Below the pieces are notes generated by a model that made no database searches, had not been told where the DNA came from, and worked only from the letters and a program-made list of their open reading frames with translations. The translations under genes and the position numbers were made by a program. From contig NC_092809.1 in the NCBI RefSeq assembly GCF_040954645.1, positions 135,707,914 through 135,771,913 of the forward strand: a stretch of 64,000 bases of DNA, given 5' to 3'. Origin of the DNA: Diabrotica undecimpunctata (lineage: Eukaryota > Arthropoda > Insecta > Coleoptera > Chrysomelidae). Shown piece by piece: positions 46,038-59,078 of this stretch (its first letter is position 1; the number at the start of each line of letters is the position of its first letter).

Positions 46038-47094
46038 AAGACTATTTCTTAACCTTCAACATGTTTTTTTGCCACCTAATATTTTTTCCTTAATAATATT
46101 GGAGTTTTCTATTACTAATCATAAAATCAGCAGTGTTTGTTTGGAAAAGGCCACAACTCCAAAAACTTAATTATTTTTTACAGTGTACCTATATCTTTTT
46201 TATGTTGGAATTGTTATTGAAACTTCGTCATGCATCACATTTTTAGACTTTACTCCGAAAAGAGAAACATATCTTCATTATTACCAAAATGAAACGTTTT
46301 TTTCGTTTCCTGTAAAATTAACATTTCTGGAATTGTGGCCGTTTCGAAATAACCGATTCAATTGAAGTTATATACTGGTCGTTCATGGTTGTAATAGTAA
46401 AAAATGATAGCAATTTTAGTTTAGCTATTGCTCATTTCGTTGTTACATTAAATAAATGCATCAAAGTGTCAATTTTCAAATCGAACACGTTCGTTCTACA
46501 GTAATATCTTTACATTACAGACGGCTTCACATGAAATATTCCACATACGGGTCAGAGAATGTCTGTTTGGCGTGAGTATCGTGTCGTTCCATCATAAACG
46601 ATCGTACGAACTACAAAATACCGGTTCGAACCACGTGGCTAATTTTCTTTTCTTCGATCAATAAAAAAACCAGCGGAGAAATGCCGGACGTCGCGACGGT
46701 GGTTTTTCGGGTGCATGTTTATACTTCGTACGTCAGCGGCGTCCTCTTTTGTTCGATTAAATTAACAGGCATCGCTGTTGGTGTTTCATTGGCAAACAAA
46801 AACAATATGTCCCGTAGGAGGTTATTTGTCAGGCTATTATGAACAAGAACCAATTATTTTAATCAAAAAAAACTAACACGTGTTTCCCGGCAAACGTTTT
46901 CCAGTTATTTCTTTCAATAAGGTTGTTGCGTGAAACATACAACATTTGTTTGAAAAAATATAAACTTTTCTTTTTTTTATTATAATAGACTTTAGGCCAG
47001 TTCGTGTCCTATCCAAAGGCTGTAGTCATATTTGTTGCTAGACAACTGTCTTTGTGTTTCTCGACGTAAAATATACTGTATTTTATTGTTAGTT
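46038..47094. other. 3' flank, then a GC-richer unique-looking patch
   Basis: 46038-46500 is AT-rich. 46500-46800 is visibly richer in CG dinucleotides (around 46675-46760: ccggacgtcgcgacgg) and matches no transposon motif I know, so it could be host promoter or CpG-rich regulatory DNA. 46801-47094 shows nothing. Confidence 0.35.
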
Positions 47095-49690
47095 TACTGA
47101 TTCGTGACGAATGTTGGCGATCATCTTGGAAATCTTTATCTTGTCTGCAACAGCACGGAAAAGCTTTACATATGTTGTGTTAAACAAGATTCTGAGGGTA
47201 ATTTATTCATTTCGCGTAATGTGTTCGAAGTACTGTAGCTTTTGAGATTTGATGGTGCTCAGACTACCTCTCAGTTTTTCTTTATTCTTTTAAGACCTAG
47301 CTACATCTCACATCTTCGAATCTTCTGCACATATTTTCATTTAAGGACCACGATTCAACACCATAAAAAAACACAAAGTGGATGTAGTATCGTAGAAGTC
47401 TTACTTTTATGTCAAGAGAGCGGTGGCTATTGAAGAAGTTCCTGATCCGGTTGACGTTTGATCTAGCCTTTCCATGGTTAGATCCTGTTTGATCTTTTGT
47501 TCTTCATTTGATTTGTCTCTAATCGCAGTTACTTTTGTTGAGAATTTGCACAATCATATAATTTGCACAAGTTGGGATTTCTCTAAAGTCACAGTTTCAC
47601 ATGTGAAGCTGTTTTGGAATTTTCTATTTTATCATTATTGATCCTCAAATTTCGTTAAATTAGTGCAGCGTTCCATACTTGTAAATTTTGATTGAGTGCT
47701 TCTTCATTTATCTCAATTATCACTAGATCGTCTGCGTATGCACACTCTAAGATCTACACTGCTTCTAGATTTCTATGTCCGGCATATGTTGTAAACCCCC
47801 ATTTACTATGAACTCTTCGGATTCCATATTATCGGTTCTGATTATGTTCCTTCTATGTCTATATATATACTCATAATGGCTTGCCTGAGTTTAATTTTAC
47901 ACCTTTATTTTTTAAACATATGTCAATCACCTTTCTTGGAGTACTATCAAATGCCTTTTCTAAGTCTATAAAGGCTTGATATAACTCGGTGCTTGAGTTC
48001 CGTGCGTTTTGTATTAGTTTCTTGATAATAAAAACGTGATCTTGGATACTTCTGCCTTTTCTAAATCCACTCTGTGATTGTTCCATTTAAGAATCAACTT
48101 CTTGTAAAATACGTTTTTCTAGTATTCTCTCATAAATTTTTTGGATGGGATACTCAGTATTGTTATTCCTCTGTAATTACTACATTCACGTCTGCCTCCC
48201 TTTTTTAACATGGGTAGAATAACTCCCACTTCCCAATCTTTTGGTATTTGGTGTCTGGTATTTGGTATTTGTCCATGCCCTATTACATACTTTTGCTAGC
48301 AGTTCAATGCCCTTTTCGTCCATGTTTTTAAGCTTTTCTGCTGTGATTTTATTAAATCCAGCCGCCTTACCTTTTTAAGCTTTTGTATGATTCCTTTTGT
48401 TTCTGCTATAGTTATTTCGTCTTGAATTTGGTCTTCTTGCTTTTCCTCTTCTGATTCTTCTGTGATAATGTCTACATCGTTTTGAATATTCAGTAGATTC
48501 TCAAAATATTGCTTTTATCTATCTAGGATGTAGTCATTTTCATACAGTAACTGTCCTTCTTTGTCTCTTATTTGTTTTGGTGTTTGTGGAGCCTTTTCGG
48601 TTCTTAAATTCTTCAAAGTTTTAAGGAATAACTTTTCGTTAGAGTGGTAGTCTTCTTCCATCTTGTTTCCGAATTCTTCCTAACTTTTTCGTTTCGCTGC
48701 TAGTACCATATCTTTGACTTTGATTCTTTGTAGTTTGTATATTTGGTAGTTGTCTGCGGTTCCGTTCCTTAAATAATTTTTCCAAGCTACCTTCTTGGAT
48801 TTCATTCTGCTTTTATTTCATTGTTCCACCAGTTTGTATACTTTTTGCTTCTGTTATTTCTTGTTATTCTGCATACTTGTTTATCGCCGTTTAGGAGTGT
48901 TTCTTTCAGTATTTGCCAATTTTGGTCAAAGTCACAGTCATGTTCAGCGTGCTCTGTTAGGTAGCTTTTAACGTAGTTTTCAAACTTGATTACTGTCTCC
49001 TTGTTCGCTAGCTTATGTGACCTGATTACTTTTATAGTGGGTGTATCATGAGCTTTACTTGTTTTCTTCGTCTTTTTCGTTATTGATTCTTGTCGCACTT
49101 CCAAGCTGGTCCTGGCTACAACTAGATAGTGGTCACTATATATTTCAGCTCCTCGTTTTACTCTTACATCTTTAATGCATTGCCTCGATGATCTATTTAC
49201 TAACACATAGTCTATGATGGATCTTTCGCCTCTATTTTTTACTTCCCTTTTATTGTGTTTAAAAAATGTGTTCTTTATTATTAAATTATTTTCTCTGTAT
49301 ATATCAATAATACGTTCCCCATTGTCATTTTTTAGTTCTTCTCCATATGGTCCTAATACATCTTGGGTATGTTCATCTCTTATACCAACTCGACCATTTA
49401 GATCCCCTAGTATTGCCTTCTAAACTGTCTACTATTTCTGAGGCCCTATCTCAGAACAGGCAGGCTTTGCTAGCTGCTCTTTCGTCATCATTTATTCCAT
49501 ACATAACGATTACATAATTACCAGTCGTATCCTTAGAATTCTTTCGAAAATGCATTCCCAATCTTGAATATTCTTTATTAGGTTACTGTGTATCAGGCAG
49601 CCTACCCCTTCTTTTGCCCTTTCGCCAAGTGACACCACTATTTTTAACAATATAAAAATTTTTATATAACAAATATGTTTAGAATTAAAA
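47095..49690 (-). pseudogene. Minus-strand LINE with endonuclease and RT, decayed
   Basis: Minus-strand order from 49690: GERAKEGVGCLIHSNLIKNI and GDLNGRVGIRDEHTQDVLGP (APE endonuclease, 49375-49640); YVLVNRSSRQCIKDVRVKRG and YSDHYLVVARTSLEV (48802-49206); a long linker; RECSNYRGITILSIPSK (about 48150-48200); SGFRKGRSIQDHVFIIKKLI and FIDLEKAFDS (47871-48086); then CAYADDLVIIEINEEALNQ, with YADD at 47727-47738. The C-terminus runs down to about 47100 with LQYFEHITRNE. Stops and shifts occur, but all main domains can still be traced. Confidence 0.85.
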
Positions 49691-49704
49691 AGTATTTCCA
49701 CTAT

Positions 49705-50062
49705 AAGCTGTAGCAGACTGTACCTATTACTAGTCCAGATATGACGCCTTCCTTTTTTTAACAGTTTTTAACAAGTCGATCTATTTTCTTGCTATTTCAA
49801 TTCGGATCTCAACCTATACATCAAGGTCCCACTTATCATTTATCGTGTATCCCACATATTTAAATCAATGTACTCTTTCAATATGTTTTGTTTCAACATG
49901 AAGTCGATATTTTGTTTGTTCTTATTAACCAACATAAATATAGTTTTCTTTCTGTTGGTCTTAAGTTCAAGTTACTCCAAGGCACTCTATTAAGTTAAAT
50001 TTGTAATTTTTTGATGTTATCGGCCAGTATAACAGTATCATCTGCATATTAAATAGTAGTTA
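49705..50062 (-). pseudogene. Second minus-strand LINE fragment (RT thumb region)
   Basis: Nucleotide-level similarity to 10910-11510 is obvious: cggccagtataacagtatca at 50021-50040 also occurs in the 10.7 kb copy at about 11481-11500. It covers the region after YADD through the YLGYIV-like block, with an internal deletion. Same subfamily as the 10.7 kb element, but more decayed. Confidence 0.85.
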
Positions 50063-50179
50063 TTACTAGCACTATACAATCTACCATTCAACCTACAAAC
50101 AAGGTAACATATTGAGAAAGAGAAAATCAAATATGTTCTGTTTCCATTATAGGCCTTAGATTTAGATGTTATATATTAA

Positions 50180-50480
50180 AATAATCGAGTGAAGACAAAA
50201 GAGCATTATGGATGATAAATACATCGTCAACGTCTTGGAGTCACACTTTCGGTTTCAGGAATATGACTCTAAAGCTACAGATTTGAAGACTTCAGTAAAC
50301 AAATCAGTAATGACAGAGAAAAGATGAGAGTCCATTGGGATTCCCAAAATGTGTATGAACAAAAAACATAGGTAAAAGAAAGACATTTTACCTTTGAAAT
50401 CGACTAGAACCATAAACTTCTCATTGGCAAGGTGATCCCGTAGTTTTCATTCTGTACAGCTGACGGTAAGGGATATACAT
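50180..50480 (-). pseudogene. Penelope-like RT palm fragment
   Basis: The minus strand reads LANEKFMVLVDFK (about 50400), GIPMDSHLFSVITDLFTEVF (about 50290-50350), corresponding to the G.PMGSP.SP...D block of Penelope RTs, and DVDDVFIIHNA (50205-50236), the catalytic motif with two Asp. Frame breaks separate the blocks. It represents the palm missing from the 35.8 kb copy. Confidence 0.75.
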
Positions 50481-51205
50481 CACGTTTAAAGCGCTCATGT
50501 GGGCCAAATTTGTCATCACCGTAAGATTTTTATAACTTATAATTATACATAATATAATTATTTAAAACGATGGTAGACACTATGTATTGCATCGTAAACT
50601 GCTACAGTAATAGTAAAAGTGGTTGCACTTTTTATAGACTTTCACGTGAAAATCATTAAAAGCATTAATGTGAACTGTGGATTGCATCAAAGCTGAAAAA
50701 TATTTTAATTTTTTAAGAAATAATTTACCAATATTTTTATATTTTTAGTCTTAAAATTTAAAGACAAATTCAATTATTAATATTATTGTTTGATGATATT
50801 AAATTAGAATTTAAAAAGGAAAAATTTACTCAACTTATATATTCTTATATATTCTGTGTTTACAATTGAAAAAAAATGAGGTTAGGATTAAGATCTCAAA
50901 AATCATTATTCAAATAATTACTTAAACTCTTTTTAGTACAGATAAAACGCAGATAAAATATATAAATTGGTATTATATTATTGTTCCAAAAATATGCATA
51001 ATTAATTAGTAAAATGTTTAAAATCTATAAGTTTAACTTACTGTGTGTGTGTAAAAATATCATTCAAATTTGAACTTTAACAAATCTATTTGTAATACAT
51101 AAATACTACGATACCAGTATTTATATATAAATAATTAAAATACAGACAATAATTACGATTAATTACAGATTTTTGATTTACTTATAATATTATAATAACC
51201 TATAG
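50481..51205. other. AT-rich, no gene
   Basis: No recognised sequence. If the exon at 51206 is real, this would be intron. Confidence 0.45.
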
Positions 51206-51334
51206 AGGGAGACACCTGTCCGGCTGCACAGAGCGAATAATGAAAGAATTTTGTACGATAATGTTGATAAAAGGAGAAGACAAGTTATGATGGCTCAAGC
51301 GAAACACATTCAAAACGTAGAAGATAAATACTAA
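51206..51334 (+). CDS. Possible terminal host exon (unidentified protein)
   Basis: After an acceptor-like attataataacctatag, 43 codons stay open to TAA at 51332-51334, with overlapping aataaa strings immediately after (51334-51345). The peptide contains VRLHRANNERILYDN and RRRQVMMAQAKHIQNVEDKY, highly charged and helix-like, unlike any transposon protein I know. The base composition is more balanced than its neighbours. I do not recognise the protein, and chance or an unknown repeat cannot be excluded. Confidence 0.35.
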   Translation, partial: RETPVRLHRANNERILYDNVDKRRRQVMMAQAKHIQNVEDKY

Positions 51335-52799
<1,465 letters not shown>

Positions 52800-53039
52800 T
52801 TCGGACGACGTCAAGCGCATCCAGCACAGCTGGATTCATGGTGCTCAAAATCGGATGCAATGGAATTATTTACGGGGGTGCTATCTTCAGCAGTATACTC
52901 AAAACGGCTAATAATGATGATCATTAAAACAATATCCGCTTACCCTGGAGCAGACGTTGACCCACTAATTGACGACAACAACTCACTAATTGGTGAATTC
53001 ACCAATGTTATGGGATATTCTGTGTGTGAATCTTTGTAA
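52800..53039 (+). pseudogene. LINE endonuclease C-terminal scrap
   Basis: The last part of the frame, IIKTISAYPGADVDPLIDDN and SLIGEF, matches the end of LINE APE endonucleases (K.AKTYPGADI.SDHNPLV), with a small insertion. The first half (GRRQAHPAQLDSW) is unclear. Confidence 0.55.
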
Positions 53040-53289
53040 ATTCCCATTTATTTAAAATCTGTAATAATATTAGAGTAAGTAAGATGTGTAATTATTTTGC
53101 AAGTATCATGTAAGAAGTCTCATGATAATTCCCTATTATATTTTAATTTTAACAAAAATTATTTGTAAATTTGGAATCTATAAAAATAACTTAGTTTAGA
53201 AATATTGTATTTCTAAACTAGGTATAACTGTATTTACATAGTAGCGGCTTCATAAAGTTCGTTTTAAGATTGTTAGGATTGTTTCCAAG
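53040..53289. other. AT-rich spacer
   Basis: Nothing recognised. Confidence 0.45.
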
Positions 53290-53515
53290 CCGCAAAACAC
53301 ACTTTTGGGAGCAATTTGTGATTTTTTCAGTGAACAGTCTTGACTTGAAGATTATGCGTAATAAAGTGATTAGGTACATACCATGGAAACCTCTTTAATA
53401 TATCTACATTAAACGCTGATCTCCATAGCTGGATCTCATAACTTCATACTGTCTATATGACTGACTTATAAACTAATACCTTATTATGTAGCAATAGTTA
53501 TAATCTTTGACCTAT
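53290..53515 (-). pseudogene. Jockey RT C-terminal fragment
   Basis: The minus strand gives VLVYKSVI, SYEIQLWRSAFNVDILKRF and PWYVPNHFI, which align with LVYLSVIKPVRSYGIQL and APWYVPNQFIMHD of the Jockey copy at 5.6-5.8 kb. There are two stops, and the residues between ERF and APWYVPN are deleted. Confidence 0.75.
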
Positions 53516-54025
53516 AGCAGAAGTCACAGTTTAGAATACAGAGTTGGTCTTACGGCGCGCAGTAATGCCGCTCATGTCGGCACAGTTGTAGGTGTGTGGT
53601 AGTTTGGCGATAAACTGAGAACTCAGGACTGTACGCGCTTTGTTTCAAAAACGTTTACTCATTTATTTAACTGAGTTAAATAAGAGAATAAACAAAAAAA
53701 AAACAAATTAATTCTTTAAAAAATGTCTGTATATATAAAAGATCTAATACTTCTTAAATACTTATATACAAAATTCTAGAAAGGATTTTTCGCAAAATTT
53801 CGCTTCAGAAATATAAAGACTTTGGAATTTAGTCAGGCTTGTGAATTCTTCGTGTTAAAAGTAAATAATTAGCGAGAACATAAAGAGTCGGTGTGTTACA
53901 AAGTTGTGGCTGGTTTCACCTATAATTACCCAAGTAAGAAATATACTATGTTTGCTATTTAAAACTTGTGTTCACCAATCCATAAAGTTTACATAACCTT
54001 AAAAAATTAATGTGTTTTGGTAGTC
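53516..54025. other. No recognised gene
   Basis: 53540-53650 is less AT-rich but unrecognised. Confidence 0.4.
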
Positions 54026-56655
54026 GTAAACATTGTTGTACCGTATGACATTACGTTTGTTGTACTTCTGGCCTGGCCAGAGGTACAACTGGCAATGGCC
54101 AAAGGTACAACAAGACAAAACATTTTACTTTTTCTAATTTATCTGTAATTTCACTGGAAGTAGACACTAAAGTAAGGCGAAAACGGCACTGACATGTGTT
54201 TTTAATGCATAGGCAATAAATAATTTTCAAATCAGAGGAAGCTCAGTGGTCTCTTTGCTTTAATATGCACCGCGGCATTAAGGCAATTTTTATCGCTCAT
54301 GTGATTTATTAACCTCACTGCACTCGGCTAATAAACCCTACAAAATTGAACTTTAATCCTTTTTTACTTAAATAACAAGTAAACTGACACCAAACTTCTT
54401 TACAGAAAAAATGCCACGAAGCAAAAGTGAAATAAAAAGAGACAAAGTGGATGTAGGTACTTTGCAGAAAGCTGTCGAAGACGTCCTCGAAAATAAGATT
54501 CCGGTTCGACAAGCTGCCAAAAAATATGATATTTGTCGATCAACCTTATCTAATCATATTCGAATTCATGTAAACTCCGAACGTCCTACATTCGAATACA
54601 ACGCGAACAACGATGTTAAAAAAATATTTTCACTTGATTAAGAGTCACAGTTGGAGCAGTACTTGACACAGGCAGCGTCGCTTCATTATGGACTCACAAA
54701 AAAAAATGCAAAAATCTTAGCATTTCAATACGCACGTGAAGATAAGACAAAAACACCAGACAATTGGACTTCAAATGCAACTGCAGGCAAACAGTGACCA
54801 AGACACTTCATGAATCGGCATCCATCATTGTCGTTAGGAAACCCGAGGCTACAAGCCTGGCAAGATCAACCAGTTTTAACAAAGAAAATATCCAAGCTTT
54901 TTTCAACAATCTTAAAACAGTAATGTCACGCTATAAATTTTCCCCTGCCAATATCTATAATTTAGATGAAACCGGGAATTCTTCAGTCCATGCCCCACCT
55001 AAGATAATAGCCTAAAAAGGTGTGAAGCAACTGGGTAGTATGACATCCGGAGAAAGAGGGATCAATGTAACTTTGATTGCTGCGGTTAATGCCATAGGTA
55101 ACCATGTGCCGCCCATGTTGATATTCTCTCGCGTGTTTTTCAAGGACCACATGTTACATGGTGCATGACCGGGTTTAATTGGAGGCGCAAATCCATCAGG
55201 ATGGTCAAACGAGAAGCTTTTTTTACACTACTTGCAGCATTTTATAGTCCACGTAAAGCCGAGAGAGCAAGAAAAAGTGCTACTAATACTCGATAATCAC
55301 GAGTCCCATATTGCAGTTTCCGTGATTAATTTGGCGAAGGAAAATAATATTGTGCTATTAACATTGCCGCCACACACCTCGCACAGAACTCAACCTATTG
55401 ACAGGACTGTTTTTAGACCATACAAAACCTACTACAATACCATAGCTAATGAGTGGATGATGACCTATCCTGGACGTTCTATAAGCTTATATGACGTAGC
55501 CGAACTTGTAGACAAGGCATTTGCAAGAGCATTTACCCTTGCAAATATTGTCAAAAGATTTGAAAAAACAGGGATATGGCCTATTAATGAAAATATATTT
55601 GGCGACCACGAATATCTGTCGTCCTATGTAACAGATCGCCCAAATCCAGAATCAGAAGAGAATCCTAGTACGGCATCTTGCTCATCAAGCCTTCAACTAT
55701 CCGCAAATACATCAACATCAAATTTGACACTTTGGCACTTCCACTGCAGTCTATGCAGTCTAATGACAACAAGGCAAATAATGCTGACTTCAAAAGACTG
55801 TTTATATTGCGACCATTCCCCAAAGCCGTAGCTCAAAAGACTTCTTAAAAGGGAAGAAAGCGTGGTAAAACAAGAATTTTGACGGACACCCCGGAGAAAG
55901 AGGAACTATTGCAAAGTAAGGTGAAAAAATCAAAGTCTCTGTGGTTCTCTGAGATCTCAAGAGATGAAAAATATAACAAAAGATTCAAGTGAGGATTTAT
56001 AAACTTTTCTGGCAAACAAAAATGGTAAAAAACAACAGGTAAGTGACGAAATACTGAGCTCTTCTAAATTAAAATAAGGTAATTTTGTTCTCGTAAAATT
56101 GGCCAGTAAAAATAATATTGCACACTATGTATGTTGCCAAGATAGTTGAGGTTTTAGATGACGAATACATGGTCAAATATTTAAAAACAGTTATTGGAAA
56201 CAATAAATTTGTCTATTCAGATGAGGTGGTCTCTTGTGTCTATAATAAAAAAACTGCTTTCACCAGATTTGGTTGGAACATCACAACTTCAACAAAATAT
56301 TATGTCCTTTATTGTTAAATTTGATACATACAATGTAAAGTAATCATGTTTGTCATCTTATAATTCATGTAATAAATAAGATTCCGTTCGTTTGTGTTGT
56401 TTCTTCCTAATCGAAGTTAATTTGTTCTCTGGCCACAGGTGCAACATAATGTGGGCAAAGGTACAACACAGTGTCGTACCTTTAGACGACCTGTCAAAAA
56501 GGTAACTAGAACGATTCCATAAACCTATATTTTGTCATTTATAGATAAAAGTTGTTTCTACTTCTGTATGCTTCAATGGTCGCTATAAAGCAATTTTTAA
56601 ACATTTTGAGCCAAACGACATGAAATTTGCCCAATGGTACAACACTCTCCCCTAC
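54026..56655 (+). mobile_element. Pogo-type DNA transposon with GGTACAAC end repeats
   Basis: A central pogo transposase is flanked by clusters of GGTACAAC or its complement: 54035-54042, 54082-54089 and 54104-54111 on the left; 56439-56446 (one mismatch), 56460-56467, 56473-56480 (partial) and 56636-56643 on the right. The right terminus reads (inverted) GTAGGGGAGAGTGTTGTACC. The left terminus is degraded but keeps TGTTGTACC. Exact ends and the TA target site are not certain. Confidence 0.75.
54411..56318 (+). pseudogene. Pogo/Tigger-like transposase, broken
   Basis: ATG at 54411. The CENP-B-like HTH is VLENKIPVRQAAKKYDICRS followed by TLSNHI. A stop lies at 54639, and a frameshift near 54770 leads into [20 protein letters not shown] and [30 protein letters not shown] (first Asp, about 54955-55005) is followed by a stop at 55013. 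GERGINVTLIAAVNAIGNHV follows, then a stop at about 55168. VLLILDNHESHIAV has the second Asp and HTSHRTQPIDRTVFRPYK the third, 35 residues apart, normal for pogo. A YVAKIVEVLDDEYMVKYL tail follows near 56125 after a short insertion. Confidence 0.88.
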
Positions 56656-56761
56656 ATAAAATATACAAGAAGATCATAACTGAAATGTACTATACGTACA
56701 GTACTAAAAAAACAAATAAGCATTAAATCTGAGATATATTTTCGTTAATTAATACTAATAG

Positions 56762-57880
56762 CAATCCATATCTAAATCCTCCTTATCCTTCAATATCACC
56801 AGTTCGATATCTTCCTAAAAATTGTCAACGGCAAACATTTTTTCTTCTACTTTTTTGACGTGGTTCACATAATTATGCCACTACTCTTTAGATACGCGTT
56901 GGTAAGCTTTTTCTATAACCGTTCTACCATTTATTTCTTTAAATTCGACGTTGTTTGAAGCCACATACCTTTTCACTTGACTTCACACCATCTCAATCGG
57001 GTTCAGCTCGCAATGGCAAGACGGCAGAGTCAAAATCTTAACGCCATATTTTTACGCAATTATTTCAATTTTGTACTTGTCGTACTCGTCTCTAAACGCA
57101 GCCGCGGTATCCAGTAATTCACTTTTTAGATAATCTTCCTCTAAGAAAATGTTCTTTTCGATTAGCCAATCCTTGATTTGCCTTTTGTTCAACAATTTTT
57201 TTGGGAAATTAGATTTGCGGGAGTCGTATGACGTGTTATCCAAAAGGACAACTTTTTCTTTGTCTTTCGGCAAGTTTGGAATTAACGTCTTCTCAAACAA
57301 TTCTTCATATAGATTCTCGTCAATTTCGTCGTGGTAATTACTGGTTCTCTTCTTGGCCAAGAAAGTTAATTAGGATGGTGCCACAAAACCAGTTTCGCTT
57401 CCAGCATGACGAAGAACAATCCGAGGACCTCTTTTGGGTTGGAGCTTTCAGTCCAAATAGGGAGCCCTTTTATAAAGGCATCTCATGGATTCTTGATCGT
57501 TGTGTCCCTCCATTCTTTTTTGACTAAAGTACCGACGTTAGTCCAAGACTCATCGGTATAAACAAGGTTTACGTTATCCTTCTTCTTCAATGTTTTTATT
57601 TGTCTGAGGTACTTATATCTCCAGAATATGATATGTTTTCTTTCCATCATTATCGAATCTCAACCTCTTTTACCATATTCAAAAGTCATGTCATTTAGTA
57701 GCCTACGAAATGTGGTTTTTGATAAAGCTGATAGGTCCTTATCGTCCTTCACTCTGTTCATTATGGTGTCGACCTTTGGTGGTATGTTTAAAAAAAAAAT
57801 CATGGACAATTTTCCTTATTCGAAAATTCACTCCCTCATCGTAAGTATTCTGGTGGTGCTAAAATGGCCCCAAAATTGAT
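56762..57880 (-). pseudogene. Long-spacing DDE transposase (Sailor-like), nearly full length
   Basis: The minus strand begins KVDTIMNRVKDDKDLSALSK and TTFRRLLNDMTFEYGKRG. It continues with FWRYKYLRQIKTLKKKDN, VNLVYTDESWTNVGTLVKKE (first Asp, about 57550), KVVLLDNTSYDSRKSNFPKK (second Asp) and IFLEEDYLKSELLDTAAAF. A stop near 57050 is followed by KYGVKILTLPSCHCELNPIE, then HNYVNHVKKVEEK and an end near 56762. About 81 residues separate the second Asp from the Glu. All three acidic residues are present. A few stops and one shift at about 57360 disable it. It was not possible to define TIRs. Confidence 0.85.
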
Positions 57881-57984
57881 AAATATAGATAAGCTATCGA
57901 CAATAAGTTTTTGATATATTTTATTTTTTTGATAGTATTTTTCTTCATGATATTGTTTAGTTCGACAATGTACTATTATTTATA

Positions 57985-58312
57985 CATCGATGATTGAATC
58001 ATGCTTTAGTTGAAATAATAATACTTCTACTATTGTAACCAGAAAATTCTGCTAAGCATAAGGCCCAGTTGCTGTCTTTTAGTGTATGCTTCTTTCATGT
58101 TAACCGCCTTTCGAGGTACTTACCCAGGTATTTGACATGAACTTTTTGTTGTAACTCTTGGATATTTAAGATATCTTGGATATTTAACCGATAGGCATAT
58201 GTTTTTTATATTAGTAAATATTATGTGGATTGACTTGTTCCCGTTTACTTTTATTCCCCACTGTCTCAGCAAAATTTGTATTTTGTTAAGCACTTCTTGA
58301 ATAATTCTTCTA
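57985..58312 (-). pseudogene. Jockey RT fragment
   Basis: The minus strand reads RIIQEVLNKIQILLRQWGIK and VNGNKSIHIIFTN, then a degraded YLGIHLD region (CQIPG.VPRKAVN) and QLGLMLSRIFWL. This is the RT thumb segment between YADD and the C-terminus of Jockey, matching 5.35-5.58 kb of the plus copy. It stops where the TIR element at 58315 begins. Confidence 0.8.
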
Positions 58313-58314
58313 TT

Positions 58315-59078
58315 GGCAAAAGATATAATAAATTAGACTTACTCACAATCAATTTAATTTAAAATTAAATCTAAAATCTCTAAAATCTAATAGATAACAT
58401 AAAAACTCATTGTCTCCAAGTAAGAGATGTAGTGCATTCAAGCCCTTTCCCCCTATTTTAAATTTAATGTTTGTTTCGTCCCCCTTTTAAGTGTTCTGTG
58501 TCTCTTAAGTTGTCCTTAATTTTTAACTTTAAAGACTTGACTTTGCAATCATTTGCCATATATTTCAATAGAACTTTATCAAAGAAATTTGATAATTACA
58601 AGTTGAAAGAATTGCACACCCACACAATTTGTACATCTAATCTCATTCATTGTCTTACAACTGTCACCTTCATAAAATAAAATCTCAATAAATAACACAC
58701 ATTTCATAAATATATCTCTAGAATAAATATAAATAACTTTTAAATAACTCAATGTTATGGAACTTTACTTTCATCTAACAAACAATCACATTACACCTAT
58801 CTCTACTACATTGGATAAAATCTGTCTCCTTAAGAACTTCCCCGTTTACTGTCAAACAATTACAATAGCAGACTTAAGTTCTCCATTCAACAGTACAGAA
58901 TAGTTTGAACCATGTTCTTTCAACCATCAATTAATAGAGTACCGGCATCATTTATTTAACTTTTTATCGAGACCTGAAGATGCTTTGCATATTGTAGAAA
59001 GCGAAACCGGTCGTATGGATAGTTAAATTAAATTGTTTGTGAGTAAGTCTAATTTATTATTTCTTTTACCTTTTGAAA
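58315..59078. mobile_element. Short nonautonomous element with about 50-bp TIRs
   Basis: Left 58315-58365 and right 59025-59078 are inverted copies sharing aataaattagacttactcac. Near the right end is agacctgaagatgctttgca...gaaaccggtc, again a '...tgaagatg.../...cgaaac' noncoding signature. No coding capacity is recognised; the 69-codon frame 58471-58680 is not supported. Superfamily unknown. Confidence 0.65.
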
